From the NCBI RefSeq assembly GCF_024054195.1, contig NZ_JAMXLB010000001.1, forward strand, positions 1,312,950-1,376,949: a stretch of 64,000 nucleotides of DNA. Reading direction: 5' to 3'. Shown piece after piece: positions 8,746-17,476 of the stretch. Both the position numbers and the translations under genes were made by a program. The notes beneath the pieces were generated by a model, which was not told where the DNA came from, did no database searches, and saw nothing but the letters and a program-made list of their open reading frames with translations. This stretch comes from Flavobacterium sp. NRK F7 (GTDB taxonomy: Bacteria; Bacteroidota; Bacteroidia; Flavobacteriales; Flavobacteriaceae). Every line of letters begins with the position of its first letter. Position 1 is the first letter of the stretch.

Positions 8746-9786
8746 ATGCAAACGACAAAGAAAGATATTAGAGCTTTAACCAAAGAACAATTAAGAGATT
8801 TTTTTGTTTCTAATGGAGACAAGGCTTTTAGAGGAAATCAGGTATACGAATGGCTTTGGCAGAAACGTGCTCATACTTTTGAAGATATGACGAATCTTTC
8901 TAAAGAAACACGTGCCATGTTAGAAGCTAATTTTGTCATTAATCACATTAAAGTCGATACCATGCAACGCAGTGAAGATGGAACGGTAAAAAATGCTGTT
9001 CGTTTGCATGATAATTTAATTGTAGAATCGGTTTTAATCCCTACAGAAACAAGAACTACAGCTTGTGTTTCCAGTCAGGTTGGGTGTAGTTTGGATTGCA
9101 ATTTTTGTGCAACGGCTCGTCTAAAAAGAATGCGAAATTTAGAACCAGGGGAAATTTACGATCAAGTTGCGGCTATCGATAATGAAAGTCGCTTGTATTA
9201 TGATCGTCCACTTTCCAATATTGTTTTCATGGGAATGGGAGAACCCTTAATGAATTATCCTAATGTTATGAAAGCCATTGATAGAATTACTTCCCCTGAA
9301 GGATTAGGTATGTCACCGAAACGTATCACGGTTTCTACTTCTGGAGTTTCTAAAATGATTAAAAAAATGGCAGATGATGAGGTGAAATTTAAATTAGCCG
9401 TTTCCTTGCATTCTGCTATCGAAGAAACCCGAAATCGAATTATGCCTTTTACGAAAAGTTTTCCGTTAGATGAATTGCGTGAAGCTTTGGAATATTGGTA
9501 CAAAAAAACCAAAAGTAAGGTCACTTATGAATATGTGGTTTGGAAAGGAATTAATGATGATAAAAAATCAATTGATGCTTTAGTAAAATTTTGTAAATAT
9601 GTTCCTTGTAAAGTCAATCTGATAGAATACAATCCTATCGATGATGGCGAATTTCAACAAGCAGCTCCTCAAGTAATTGATGCCTATATTGCTGCGTTAG
9701 GAAAAAACAATATAGTAGCAAAAGTTAGAAGAAGTAGAGGTAAAGATATTGATGCGGCTTGCGGGCAATTGGCCAATAAATCCTAA
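8746..9786 (+). CDS. rlmN: Dual-specificity RNA methyltransferase RlmN (23S A2503 / tRNA A37)
   Basis: 346 residues, a radical-SAM enzyme that installs C2-methyladenosine in 23S rRNA and some tRNAs. The 4Fe-4S motif is CSLDCNFCATARL; upstream is CVSSQVGC, and GMGEPL follows the cluster. The C-terminal acceptor Cys is within AACGQLA close to the end, and the N-terminal accessory domain (FRGNQVYEWLWQK) is typical. A housekeeping gene with its own promoter box and terminator. Confidence 0.96.
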   Translation: MQTTKKDIRALTKEQLRDFFVSNGDKAFRGNQVYEWLWQKRAHTFEDMTNLSKETRAMLEANFVINHIKVDTMQRSEDGTVKNAVRLHDNLIVESVLIPTETRTTACVSSQVGCSLDCNFCATARLKRMRNLEPGEIYDQVAAIDNESRLYYDRPLSNIVFMGMGEPLMNYPNVMKAIDRITSPEGLGMSPKRITVSTSGVSKMIKKMADDEVKFKLAVSLHSAIEETRNRIMPFTKSFPLDELREALEYWYKKTKSKVTYEYVVWKGINDDKKSIDALVKFCKYVPCKVNLIEYNPIDDGEFQQAAPQVIDAYIAALGKNNIVAKVRRSRGKDIDAACGQLANKS

Positions 9787-9830
9787 AAAAAAGAGACTAA
9801 ACTTTAATACTAAAGTTTAGTCTCTTTTTT
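9785..9830. terminator. Bidirectional terminator between rlmN and the convergent OMP-like gene
   Basis: A 16-bp uninterrupted stem (GAGACTAAACTTTA on the left arm and its complement on the right) closes on ATAC at 9807-9810, with A tracts before and T tracts after. It works for rlmN on + and for the gene at 9842-10573 on -. Confidence 0.9.
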
Positions 9831-9841
9831 AATAATTTTTT

Positions 9842-10573
9842 TTAGTTACCAAAACCAATTCTACAACCTAATTGTAAGTTTGGAACCGTTTTTTCAAAAG
9901 AGATTTCTCTTAAATATTGAGTATTTGTGTCATTGTTGTAATCGATAATTGCATAATCATGATTTATTTTTGCAATTCCTAAACCAATTAAATATTCAAA
10001 AGTGATGTTAGAATCCCAAAAAACTTGTTTAGAAATAGTTAAAGCGATACCTGTTTTTGTTCTTTGATCTTTTAAACTGCTTAGGTCAAAACCACTGTAA
10101 TCATCATCACTATAATCTCTATTGTTTGTTCTTTTGAAAAGTTGAATTCCAAAAGCCCAACCTTCAATCGCATCGTAATCTGATGAAGGATAAAACTTAA
10201 ATCCAGCTCTAAAGGCACTTCCCATTGCTGATTTTGTTTCAAATGTAGTATAGGAATCTTCTTCTTCATCTCCTAAAATTGAAAAATTCTCGTAAAAACT
10301 ATATGTAGCTGCAACAGATGCTTCCACACTTATTTTTTTTGAAACTCTGTATTCACCAATAATTGGGAATTCACCAGAGATAAAACTGAATAAATCGGTT
10401 TTTACAGCCCATTTGTAAGAATTGTCTGATTGATACTTTGCTGAAGTTGTAGGAGTATAAACTTTTATAACTCTAGATTCTTTAGTTTCTTCTGTTTCTT
10501 TAGTTTCTTTAGTTTCTTTTGTTTGAGCTAAACAAAAATTTGAAAGTAATAATAAAAGTAATGTTTTTTTCAT
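9842..10573 (-). CDS. Exported outer-membrane beta-barrel-like protein with an N-terminal KET repeat
   Basis: 243 residues with a signal peptide ending near NFCLA, followed by a low-complexity K-E-T repeat (about five copies) encoded by a 9-bp DNA microsatellite. The remainder alternates hydrophobic and polar residues with aromatic strand ends, and finishes GCRIGFGN, as in small outer-membrane barrels; no family is recognised. It is divergent from the gene at 10661, and the two promoters appear to share one palindrome. The KET tract is likely length-variable between strains. Confidence 0.65.
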   Translation of the reverse strand: MKKTLLLLLLSNFCLAQTKETKETKETEETKESRVIKVYTPTTSAKYQSDNSYKWAVKTDLFSFISGEFPIIGEYRVSKKISVEASVAATYSFYENFSILGDEEEDSYTTFETKSAMGSAFRAGFKFYPSSDYDAIEGWAFGIQLFKRTNNRDYSDDDYSGFDLSSLKDQRTKTGIALTISKQVFWDSNITFEYLIGLGIAKINHDYAIIDYNNDTNTQYLREISFEKTVPNLQLGCRIGFGN

Positions 10574-10613
10574 TGGGACTTATTTAAATAATTTTATATT
10601 TGCCGCAAATATA
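10573..10613. promoter_or_regulatory. Face-to-face divergent promoters built on a 19-bp palindrome
   Basis: TATATTTGCCGCAAATATA (10595-10613) contains a perfect -7 box on each strand: TATATTTG at 10595-10602 for the rightward gene, and the same sequence on the minus strand at 10613-10606 for the leftward gene. TTG at 10573-10575 is 19 bp before the rightward box; CAA at 10629-10631 offers a minus-strand TTG at 15 bp. The two start sites would fall within each other's box. Confidence 0.6.
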
Positions 10614-10660
10614 GAATTATTTCTAAAACAATTTTATAAAAAACCCTAAATCATAAATTT

Positions 10661-12148
10661 ATGAAAAAAACATTACAATTGGTATTCTTATTCACACTCT
10701 TTACAGCTTCGGCACAAGATATAAACTTGCGTTGGGCTGAAAAAATAAAAACTAAGGGGCAAGTGAGTATTTTAGGTGGTAAAAATGGTCTTTATTACAC
10801 CACACATGTTAATAATGATAATGAGTTAGTAGGTAGAACTTACGATTCTAATATGAGCTTTACTAATGAGAAAGTTATCAACTTTAATTTAGATGATAAA
10901 AAGTATTCTTATCAAGGAGCTTATTTTTTAAATAATCAAATTTTGCATTTTATTAAGGATTATAAAAGAAAAGAAGACATCTCTTACTTATATTCTGGTA
11001 TTAGTGATTCTAAACTTGTTACATCTTCAACTTTAAATATTTTAGATGAAGAAATTGATGACAATAATCCAAGACGTTTTGGGGAAAGAAGTATTTCACC
11101 TGATTCCACTAAAATAGTTATTTATCATGAAAATAGAGGTAAGAAAAAAGATCCAGATATTTTAGTTTACAAGGTATATAACTCAAGTTTAACTGAAGTA
11201 GTTAATGAGGGAGCAGCATCTTTACCTATAAAATCTAAAAATTTTATTACTGAAAACATAGAAGTGGATAATATAGGTAATGTTTATATTTTAGCTAAAG
11301 TTTATAAAGAAATGAAAGAAGTAGCGAAAGACAATAGTAAATATTACTATAAATTAATTGTATTTGCTAAAGATAAGTCGATAAAAGAATTTGATTTTGA
11401 ATATCCAGATAACGATATATCTTATATTGATATTTTACCTGGTAAAAACGACACTTTTTTTTGTGCTGGTTTTTTAACAAATTTAAAAGGTAGAAAAGAA
11501 AAAATGATTTCTGATGAGATGTTCTTTGCGAGTTTAGATTGTAAAACACTTACTTTATCTGATTCAAAGATGCTGAAAGTTCCTGGTTTATATCCAGATG
11601 AAATAAAGAAGGTTCAAGATTATGTTCCTTATAAGATCAGAAATATATTTGAAAGAAAAGATGGAGGATATACTGTAGTTGCTGAGCAATACAAATTAAT
11701 TGTTAGTACTCATACATCTGCAAATGGTATGACAACAACCAGTTATAGATATTTTTATTGTGATATAGCTTGTATTCAAACAGATGAGGCATTAGAGGTA
11801 ACTTCAGTAACTCGAATGCCAAAATATCAATTAAACGCTTCAAATCCTTCCATAATTTCTACAGTTAAAAATGATAAAACATATATTATTTATGAAGATT
11901 TAACAAAAAACATTGAAGCAACTGATGATAAGAAAACTAAAAGAAGTACAAAATCTATTTTTAGTTCAGATTCAAAAAACGCATTATTTTTGTTAACAAT
12001 CGAAAAGAATGGTGAAATGAGAAAAGAAATCATCTACGATTATAAAGAGTCTAAAATTCAACCTTTCATTTTAGGAAGTAGAGTGATTGAAGATGGATTA
12101 ATTTTATTAAATGCAAATGATCAATTAGGGATCTTAGAAATAAAATAA
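10661..12148 (+). CDS. Exported protein of unknown function (beta-rich)
   Basis: 495 residues with a clear signal peptide (ending TLFTASAQ). No enzymatic motif is recognised. The body has many short beta-strand-like stretches and turns and could be a propeller-like or surface protein, but this is only an impression. It is a single-gene unit between the palindromic promoter and a strong terminator. A basic low-complexity stretch (TDDKKTKRSTKS) near residue 430 may be a loop. Confidence 0.6.
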   Translation: MKKTLQLVFLFTLFTASAQDINLRWAEKIKTKGQVSILGGKNGLYYTTHVNNDNELVGRTYDSNMSFTNEKVINFNLDDKKYSYQGAYFLNNQILHFIKDYKRKEDISYLYSGISDSKLVTSSTLNILDEEIDDNNPRRFGERSISPDSTKIVIYHENRGKKKDPDILVYKVYNSSLTEVVNEGAASLPIKSKNFITENIEVDNIGNVYILAKVYKEMKEVAKDNSKYYYKLIVFAKDKSIKEFDFEYPDNDISYIDILPGKNDTFFCAGFLTNLKGRKEKMISDEMFFASLDCKTLTLSDSKMLKVPGLYPDEIKKVQDYVPYKIRNIFERKDGGYTVVAEQYKLIVSTHTSANGMTTTSYRYFYCDIACIQTDEALEVTSVTRMPKYQLNASNPSIISTVKNDKTYIIYEDLTKNIEATDDKKTKRSTKSIFSSDSKNALFLLTIEKNGEMRKEIIYDYKESKIQPFILGSRVIEDGLILLNANDQLGILEIK

Positions 12149-12167
12149 TTTATATTAGAGTTATAAT

Positions 12168-12195
12168 AAAAAAAGAGGTTCTAACCTCTTTTTTT
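12168..12195 (+). terminator. Rho-independent terminator
   Basis: AAAAAAAGAGGTT and AACCTCTTTTTTT form a 13-bp stem around CT with a T run on both strands. It separates the 495-residue exported protein gene from the polyprenyl synthase gene, whose promoter box follows directly. Confidence 0.85.
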
Positions 12196-12212
12196 ATTAT
12201 AAAAAATAATGC

Positions 12213-12220
12213 TACTTTTG
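12213..12220 (+). promoter_or_regulatory. -7 box of the polyprenyl synthase gene
   Basis: TACTTTTG matches the TAnnTTTG consensus and ends eight bases before the ATG at 12229, leaving a leader of only a few bases. No TTG is visible at the -33 distance. Confidence 0.5.
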
Positions 12221-12228
12221 CTATCGCG

Positions 12229-13212
12229 ATGAAAATAGTAGAGCAAATAAAACTACCGATAGCTAAAGAAATGGAACTTTTTGAAAAGAAGTTTCGAGAA
12301 TCGATGTCTTCAAAAGTAGCTTTGCTAAATAGAATTACCCATTATATTGTCAACCGAAAAGGAAAACAAATGCGTCCTATGTTTGTTTTTTTAACTGCAA
12401 AAATGGTGGCAAATAGTAATGAAGTTAATGAACGTACTTATCGTGGTGCTTCCGTTATTGAATTAATCCATACGGCAACATTAGTACACGATGATGTGGT
12501 TGATGACAGTAATAAAAGACGCGGTTTTTTCTCAATCAATGCACTTTGGAAAAATAAAATTGCAGTATTGGTTGGTGACTATTTGTTGTCTAAGGGCTTA
12601 TTATTATCCATAGATAATAATGATTTCGATTTGTTAAAAATTATCTCAGTTGCTGTAAGAGAAATGAGTGAAGGGGAATTGCTGCAAATTGAAAAAGCCA
12701 GAAGATTAGATATTACTGAAGCTATTTATTATGAAATCATTCGTCAAAAAACAGCAACTCTTATTGCTGCATGTTGTTCATTAGGAGCTTGTTCAGTAGT
12801 TCCTGAAGATAAAGAAATCGTAGAAAGGATGCGTAAATTTGGAGAGCTTATTGGAATGGCTTTTCAAATTAAAGACGACTTATTCGATTATACTGAGGAT
12901 GCGATTGGTAAACCTACCGGTATCGATATTAAAGAGCAAAAAATGACATTGCCTCTAATTTATGCTTTAAATAATTGTACTCCAAAAGAAAAAAGTTGGG
13001 TAATTAATTCGGTTAAAAATCACAATAAAGACAAAAAAAGAGTGAAAGAAGTCATACAATTTGTGAAAGACAAAAACGGATTGGTATATGCCGAACAAAA
13101 AATGATACAATTTCAACAAGAAGCTTTAACATTGTTGCAAAACTTTCCTGCTTCCTCTTATAAAGAAGCATTAGTATTGATGGTCAATTACGTTATTGAA
13201 CGTAAAATATAA
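12229..13212 (+). CDS. ispB: Long-chain all-trans polyprenyl diphosphate synthase
   Basis: 327 residues. The two Asp-rich motifs of trans-prenyltransferases are present: LVHDDVVDDSNKRRG (first, near residue 88) and FQIKDDLFDY (second, near residue 217); GKQMRP is near the N-terminus. In this phylum the product is normally the side chain of menaquinone. The small Ala/Thr residues before the first motif fit a long-chain product, but chain length is not read directly from sequence. Soluble or membrane-peripheral enzyme. Symbol assigned by family resemblance. Confidence 0.88.
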   Translation: MKIVEQIKLPIAKEMELFEKKFRESMSSKVALLNRITHYIVNRKGKQMRPMFVFLTAKMVANSNEVNERTYRGASVIELIHTATLVHDDVVDDSNKRRGFFSINALWKNKIAVLVGDYLLSKGLLLSIDNNDFDLLKIISVAVREMSEGELLQIEKARRLDITEAIYYEIIRQKTATLIAACCSLGACSVVPEDKEIVERMRKFGELIGMAFQIKDDLFDYTEDAIGKPTGIDIKEQKMTLPLIYALNNCTPKEKSWVINSVKNHNKDKKRVKEVIQFVKDKNGLVYAEQKMIQFQQEALTLLQNFPASSYKEALVLMVNYVIERKI

Positions 13213-13321
13213 TTTTTTGAATGTACTGTTTCGAATGTATCAATTGGGCAATTTGTCGATAGATACTAAGTTTTTATGAATCATCAAATTGACACATTGA
13301 CAAATAGTCACCTTTACATAC

Positions 13322-13345
13322 AACTTTTTTAAAACGTATCTCGTC
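13322..13345 (+). promoter_or_regulatory. ECF-sigma promoter copy 1
   Basis: AAC at 13322-13324, a spacer of 17 bp and CGTC at 13342-13345, in the contexts ATACAAC-T tract and ATCTCGTCT. AAC / CGTC at this distance is the classical ECF sigma promoter pattern. Most distal of three copies before the ECF sigma gene. Confidence 0.65.
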
Positions 13346-13420
13346 TCTATAAATGGAGTATTTTATTAAAATGGTCTGTTGGAATTTGAATTTCTTTAGT
13401 TGAATTTTAAGTTCTCATAC

Positions 13421-13444
13421 AACCTTTTTTTAAGTCATCTCGTC
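13421..13444 (+). promoter_or_regulatory. ECF-sigma promoter copy 2
   Basis: AAC at 13421-13423, exactly 17 bp, CGTC at 13441-13444, in the same ATACAACCTTTTT and CATCTCGTCT context. It starts 99 bp after copy 1. Confidence 0.65.
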
Positions 13445-13497
13445 TTTAGTAGTAGAAAGGATGAATAAGGCTTATTTAATTTTTTTAATTTTGATAC

Positions 13498-13521
13498 AAC
13501 CTTTTTAAAAACCATCTCGTC
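13498..13521 (+). promoter_or_regulatory. ECF-sigma promoter copy 3, proximal
   Basis: AAC at 13498-13500, exactly 17 bp, CGTC at 13518-13521, in the context ATACAACCTTTTT and CCATCTCGTCT. It starts 77 bp after copy 2 and lies about 57 bp before the sigma gene start at 13578, the most natural position for the main promoter. Confidence 0.7.
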
Positions 13522-13577
13522 TATATAAAAAAGAAATACAATTCTAGATTCTGAATTCTAATTTCTAAATTTTAAAA

Positions 13578-14147
13578 ATGAAAGTCATACACTTACATAG
13601 AGAAGAAAAACAATTGATAGAGCAAGCTATTTTAAATAATAGACAAGCCCAACATCAATTATATGCACAATTTTCTCCTAAAATGTTAGGTGTTTGTAGA
13701 CAATATATAAAAGATCTGCATCATGCAGAGGATGTTATGATTACCGCTTTTATGAAAGTCTTTACCAATTTGAATAAATTTGAACACAAAGGAAGTTTTG
13801 AAGGTTGGATAAGACGCATTATGGTTCATGAGTGTATTGATTTTGTTAGAGTTAAAAAGAATATTTTTAATTATCAGGAAATAGAAACTGTAGTGGTCTC
13901 TGAAAGTGAAAGTGGTATTGAAATAGATACATTTTCAGTAGATGATATACAATTGTTAATTGATAGCTTGCCAGATGGGTATCGAATGATTTTCAATTTA
14001 TATGCTATCGAAGGTTATAAGCATCATGAGATTGCTAAGATGCTTAATATAAGTGAAGGAACCTCAAAATCGCAATTGTCGCATGCAAGAAAAATGCTTC
14101 AAAATCAAATTAACCTATTAAAGCAAAAAGAAAATGGAACCAAATAG
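13578..14147 (+). CDS. ECF RNA polymerase sigma factor
   Basis: 189 residues. Region 2 is seen in HQLYAQFSPKMLGVCRQYIKDLHHAEDVMITAFMKVF and GWIRRIMVHECIDFVR; region 4 in LPDGYRMIFNLYAIEGYKHHEIAKMLNISEGTSKSQL, a helix-turn-helix for -35 recognition. It binds core RNA polymerase and probably drives its own operon, since three ECF-type promoters stand directly upstream. It overlaps the next gene by 14 bp, a normal arrangement for a sigma with its regulator. The signal sensed is unknown. Confidence 0.92.
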   Translation: MKVIHLHREEKQLIEQAILNNRQAQHQLYAQFSPKMLGVCRQYIKDLHHAEDVMITAFMKVFTNLNKFEHKGSFEGWIRRIMVHECIDFVRVKKNIFNYQEIETVVVSESESGIEIDTFSVDDIQLLIDSLPDGYRMIFNLYAIEGYKHHEIAKMLNISEGTSKSQLSHARKMLQNQINLLKQKENGTK

Positions 14148-14871
14148 ATTAGATACTAAAATAAGAGAAGGGTTAGGTTCAAGAGAAATCAAGCCAACTG
14201 ATCAAGCTTGGGATCGATTAGATGCAATGCTTTCTTTAGCAGAAAAAAAAGAACCTAAAAAAGGGTTTGGTATATATCAATATATTGCAATCGCTGCTTC
14301 TTTTTTGCTTTTTATTTCTTTGGGATTTTGGTTATACCAAGCCAATGTCAATAATTCTTTAGATATTCCGATACAACCAAAAAATAATGTGGTTATAGAA
14401 GAGAAGAAGTTGGATAATGAAGAGATTATAGATAATAATGTGTTGGAACACTATAAAGAACAAGATAAAATATTCCAAGAGGAAAATGTGGTGGTTGAAG
14501 TGCCTTTACAAAAGCAAGTGAGAAAAGAAATTGATAATAATAGTACTATAAACCTTAATAGAATAGAAGTAACTACTGTAGCTGAGGTAGATGCTAAAAA
14601 TAAAATCCAGGAAATTTCAGTAATTGAGAAAACTACTAATAAATATGTTACTGGTGAAATGATGTTAGCAGCAGTTGAAAATAGACCTTTGGAAAAAAAA
14701 GAAACATTAAATACTGAAATGCAAACAAAAATAAGAGTCAATACGTCTAACTTATTAACTACAGTTGAAAAAGAGTTAGATGAAAATCATAAAGAAACTA
14801 CTTTAGATAAATTGTCTAGAAATTTTAAACAAGTAAAATCGGCACTGGCCAATAGAAATTACGAAGAGTAA
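14134..14871 (+). CDS. Membrane-anchored regulator, probable anti-sigma factor
   Basis: 245 residues: a short cytosolic N-terminal helix region (LGSREIKPTDQAWDRLDAML), one transmembrane segment at about residues 50-66 (IAIAASFLLFISLGFWLY), then a polar, charged, low-complexity periplasmic part. This topology and the 14-bp overlap with the ECF sigma gene suggest it sequesters that sigma, but no classical zinc anti-sigma motif (HxxxCxxC) is visible. The N-terminal W-D-x-L motif recurs in Bacteroidota proteins of this genomic position. Inference from context. Confidence 0.65.
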   Translation: MEPNRLDTKIREGLGSREIKPTDQAWDRLDAMLSLAEKKEPKKGFGIYQYIAIAASFLLFISLGFWLYQANVNNSLDIPIQPKNNVVIEEKKLDNEEIIDNNVLEHYKEQDKIFQEENVVVEVPLQKQVRKEIDNNSTINLNRIEVTTVAEVDAKNKIQEISVIEKTTNKYVTGEMMLAAVENRPLEKKETLNTEMQTKIRVNTSNLLTTVEKELDENHKETTLDKLSRNFKQVKSALANRNYEE

Positions 14872-14913
14872 TCATCTCAATCAAATAATCATTTAATCAA
14901 AAAACGAACAGTT

Positions 14914-16017
14914 ATGCAAAAAATTATTTTTTATGCAGGAATCTTCTTGCTGACTTTAATCTCGAAAGGAATGGCTCAAGAAAACTCTTTTGAAGGAAGA
15001 GCAAAGCTAATCTCAAAACGAATCGATTCTATTGTAAAAGCTGAAAAAGAGGCTTTAAAAGAACAAGTTTATATAATCGATAAAAACTTAGAAGAGGGTA
15101 TTATTAACAAAAGTGAAGCGATGAATCTAAAGCAAAAAGCGGCTGACGACTCTGCTAAAGCGATAGAGGAAAAAGTAAGTTTGGAACAACAAAAATTGGA
15201 AATACTTATTCAAGACAAAATTAATGGGTTAGTTCAATATGATACCGTTAAAAAAAGAAGTGGTACAACCATTATTATAGGTAGTAGTACTGATTCAATT
15301 AGCGATGTTACTGAAATAAACTTAGGTTCCTTTAAAATTTATAATGGAGAAAAAGAAAAAATAAGAAGAAAATCAAAAAGAACTACTTCTCAGTTTGTTT
15401 TTGCAGGAGGATTGAATAATTTAATAACAGAAGGGGAAGACTTTGAAAATTCAGATTTCCGTGTTTGGGGGTCGCATTTTTATGAATGGGGTTTAACCTA
15501 CAATACTAGAATTTTTGACAACAATAATTTACTTCATGCTAAGTATGGTTTTTCAGTAATGTATAATAATTTAAGACCAACGGAAAACAGGTATTTTGTA
15601 AAAAATGGAGCACAAACCGAATTACAAACAGGAGTGGTTGATTTTAATGAATCTCGTATTCGAAATGTTTATTTGGTGGCGCCTCTACATTTGGAATTTG
15701 ATTTTACACCTAAAAAAACCAATAAAGACGGTAAAACCTATTTTAGAACTCATGAATCTTTTAGGCTAGGTCTAGGAGGTTATGGAGGTGTGCGTATTAA
15801 AACGAAGCAAATTTTAAAATATGAAATAGATGATACTAAAATCAAAGACAAACAGAAAGGGGATTTCAATATGTCAAATTATATATATGGTTTAAGTGCT
15901 TATCTAGGATATCGTCAAACTAGTATTTATGTAAAATATGATTTGAATCCTGTTTTTAAAAATAATGTAGTAGATCAAAATAATATTTCCTTAGGAGTGC
16001 GTTTCGATTTTAATTAA
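14914..16017 (+). CDS. Outer-membrane beta-barrel protein of the ECF operon
   Basis: 367 residues with a signal peptide (ending SKGMAQ), a long Lys/Glu-rich helical region at about residues 20-95 with coiled-coil character, and a C-terminal barrel-like part (LRLGLGGYGGVRIKTK, ending ISLGVRFDFN with the terminal aromatic typical of outer-membrane proteins). It is the third gene of the sigma/regulator operon, so it may be the regulated output or part of the sensor. The 21 bases ending at its start codon recur at 59840-59860. Confidence 0.72.
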   Translation: MQKIIFYAGIFLLTLISKGMAQENSFEGRAKLISKRIDSIVKAEKEALKEQVYIIDKNLEEGIINKSEAMNLKQKAADDSAKAIEEKVSLEQQKLEILIQDKINGLVQYDTVKKRSGTTIIIGSSTDSISDVTEINLGSFKIYNGEKEKIRRKSKRTTSQFVFAGGLNNLITEGEDFENSDFRVWGSHFYEWGLTYNTRIFDNNNLLHAKYGFSVMYNNLRPTENRYFVKNGAQTELQTGVVDFNESRIRNVYLVAPLHLEFDFTPKKTNKDGKTYFRTHESFRLGLGGYGGVRIKTKQILKYEIDDTKIKDKQKGDFNMSNYIYGLSAYLGYRQTSIYVKYDLNPVFKNNVVDQNNISLGVRFDFN

Positions 16018-16043
16018 AATAAATTTGGGTTAGGGTTTCATAC

Positions 16044-16078
16044 AAAAAGATGTCTTATGAAAATAAGGCATCTTTTTA
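16044..16078 (+). terminator. Terminator of the ECF operon
   Basis: AAAAAGATGTCTTAT pairs with ATAAGGCATCTTTTT around GAAA, with one G-T wobble, followed by T-rich sequence. It closes the three-gene operon. Confidence 0.85.
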
Positions 16079-16195
16079 ATTTAATAATTATTTCATATTC
16101 CTAAAAGAAGGTAACAAAACCATAAAATAAAAGAAAGATTATAATAAAGGACTAGTAATAGTTTTGGGATGCAAAACAAATCAATCTTTAGTATC

Positions 16196-17476
16196 ATGAA
16201 ACAGTATTTACTTTTTGTCGCTTTTTTTCTTAATTCATTTGTCATTATCTATGCACAATCTGGTTTGGGTATCAATGAAAAACAAAATACCTTAGAATAT
16301 TGGACCGAATTTAATCCAAAAAAGAAAGAATATAGAGAAGCAAAGAAAATTCTTACAGGTTACATTACCGAAAATACAACCTTATATAGTAGAGAGGCGT
16401 ATTTGCTTCAAGGTGTGGTTTATGTAACCAATAATGCAACTTTAACCATTGAACCAGGAACCATTATAAGAGGGGATTACGCAACTTGTGGAACCTTAGT
16501 AATTACTAAAGGAGCTAAGATAATGGCGGAAGGAACTGAAAGTTTTCCGATTGTATTTACAACAAATAAAGACACCTATTCTAGAAAACCAGGAGATTGG
16601 GGAGGTATTATTGTTATGGGAGAAGCTCCAGTAAATACTTTTGGTGGAATTGGAATTTTAAATTTTGATTTGGATCCAAAATACAATCGATATGGAGGCG
16701 ATAATGTAGAAAGTTCATCAGGATCTTTAAAATATGTTCGAATTGAATATTCCGGTAGAAAATTAAGTGCAAAAAAGGAATTAAATGGAATTTCATTTGC
16801 AGGAGTAGGGAATAAAACTAAAATTGAAAACATTCAAGTAAGTTATTCTAATGATGACTCTTTCGAATTTTATGGAGGAAATGTAAAAATGGAAAATTTA
16901 GTTTCCTACAGAGCCTCAGATGATGACTTCGATTTTACGCAAGGAGTTCAAGCTGATCTTAAAAATAGTATTGCTATTAGACATCCTTATTCTACTGATG
17001 CTGAAAAATCTAGATGTATGGAGATTGACTCGTATGATATGATTGAAAAATTTGATTCTCAAAGAAATAAAACCAATGTTAAAGCAGCTAATATTACTTT
17101 GGTAAATACAGAAGATAACGATCAAGGCTTGATAAAGGAAGCGGTTTATGTGGCTACCGATAGTTATTTTACTTTAAATAACAGCGTAATTTATGGTTTT
17201 AAAGATTTTTTAATGGTAAAAGACTATGTTTTAATTGATGAAGTAGAAGAATATGTAAAATTGAAAAATCTTGTTATTGCGCATTGTGATAATAGTTTAC
17301 GAACTTTAAAAGGAGATGGAAGTATTGCTATAAATTCTTACTTCTTAACAAAAAATAGTATAACTACTTTAGATGGAAAGATAGCAGACTTCTTTAAAAA
17401 TCCCCTATTCGATGAAACCCCAGATTTTAGATATACAAAAATGGAGAAAAACTTCAACCCTGTGGTAAATAAATAA
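16196..17476 (+). CDS. Secreted right-handed beta-helix-like protein, tandem paralogue 1
   Basis: The start at 16196 opens a signal peptide (MKQYLLFVAFFLNSFVIIYAQ); an earlier in-frame start at 16169 would only add nine residues. Mature part about 405 residues beginning SGLGINEK. Repeating strands with GTLVITKGAKI, GDWGGIIVMG, SFAGVG and DDSFEFYGG resemble the single-stranded parallel beta-helix proteins, often misannotated as multidrug transporters, found in many Bacteroidota. No catalytic site and no type IX secretion tail are evident. First of three tandem paralogues, strongly similar over their full length. Confidence 0.78.
   Translation: MKQYLLFVAFFLNSFVIIYAQSGLGINEKQNTLEYWTEFNPKKKEYREAKKILTGYITENTTLYSREAYLLQGVVYVTNNATLTIEPGTIIRGDYATCGTLVITKGAKIMAEGTESFPIVFTTNKDTYSRKPGDWGGIIVMGEAPVNTFGGIGILNFDLDPKYNRYGGDNVESSSGSLKYVRIEYSGRKLSAKKELNGISFAGVGNKTKIENIQVSYSNDDSFEFYGGNVKMENLVSYRASDDDFDFTQGVQADLKNSIAIRHPYSTDAEKSRCMEIDSYDMIEKFDSQRNKTNVKAANITLVNTEDNDQGLIKEAVYVATDSYFTLNNSVIYGFKDFLMVKDYVLIDEVEEYVKLKNLVIAHCDNSLRTLKGDGSIAINSYFLTKNSITTLDGKIADFFKNPLFDETPDFRYTKMEKNFNPVVNK

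Larger units (their letters stand above)
13213..13577 (+). other. 365-bp intergenic region holding three ECF-type promoters
   Basis: No ORF of note. It holds three similar blocks (about 40 bp each) of the form ATACAAC, T tract, A-rich, ATCTCGTCT, which are listed separately. The first 90 bp also contain TTGACACATTGACA at about 13289-13302, with no assigned role. Confidence 0.7.
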
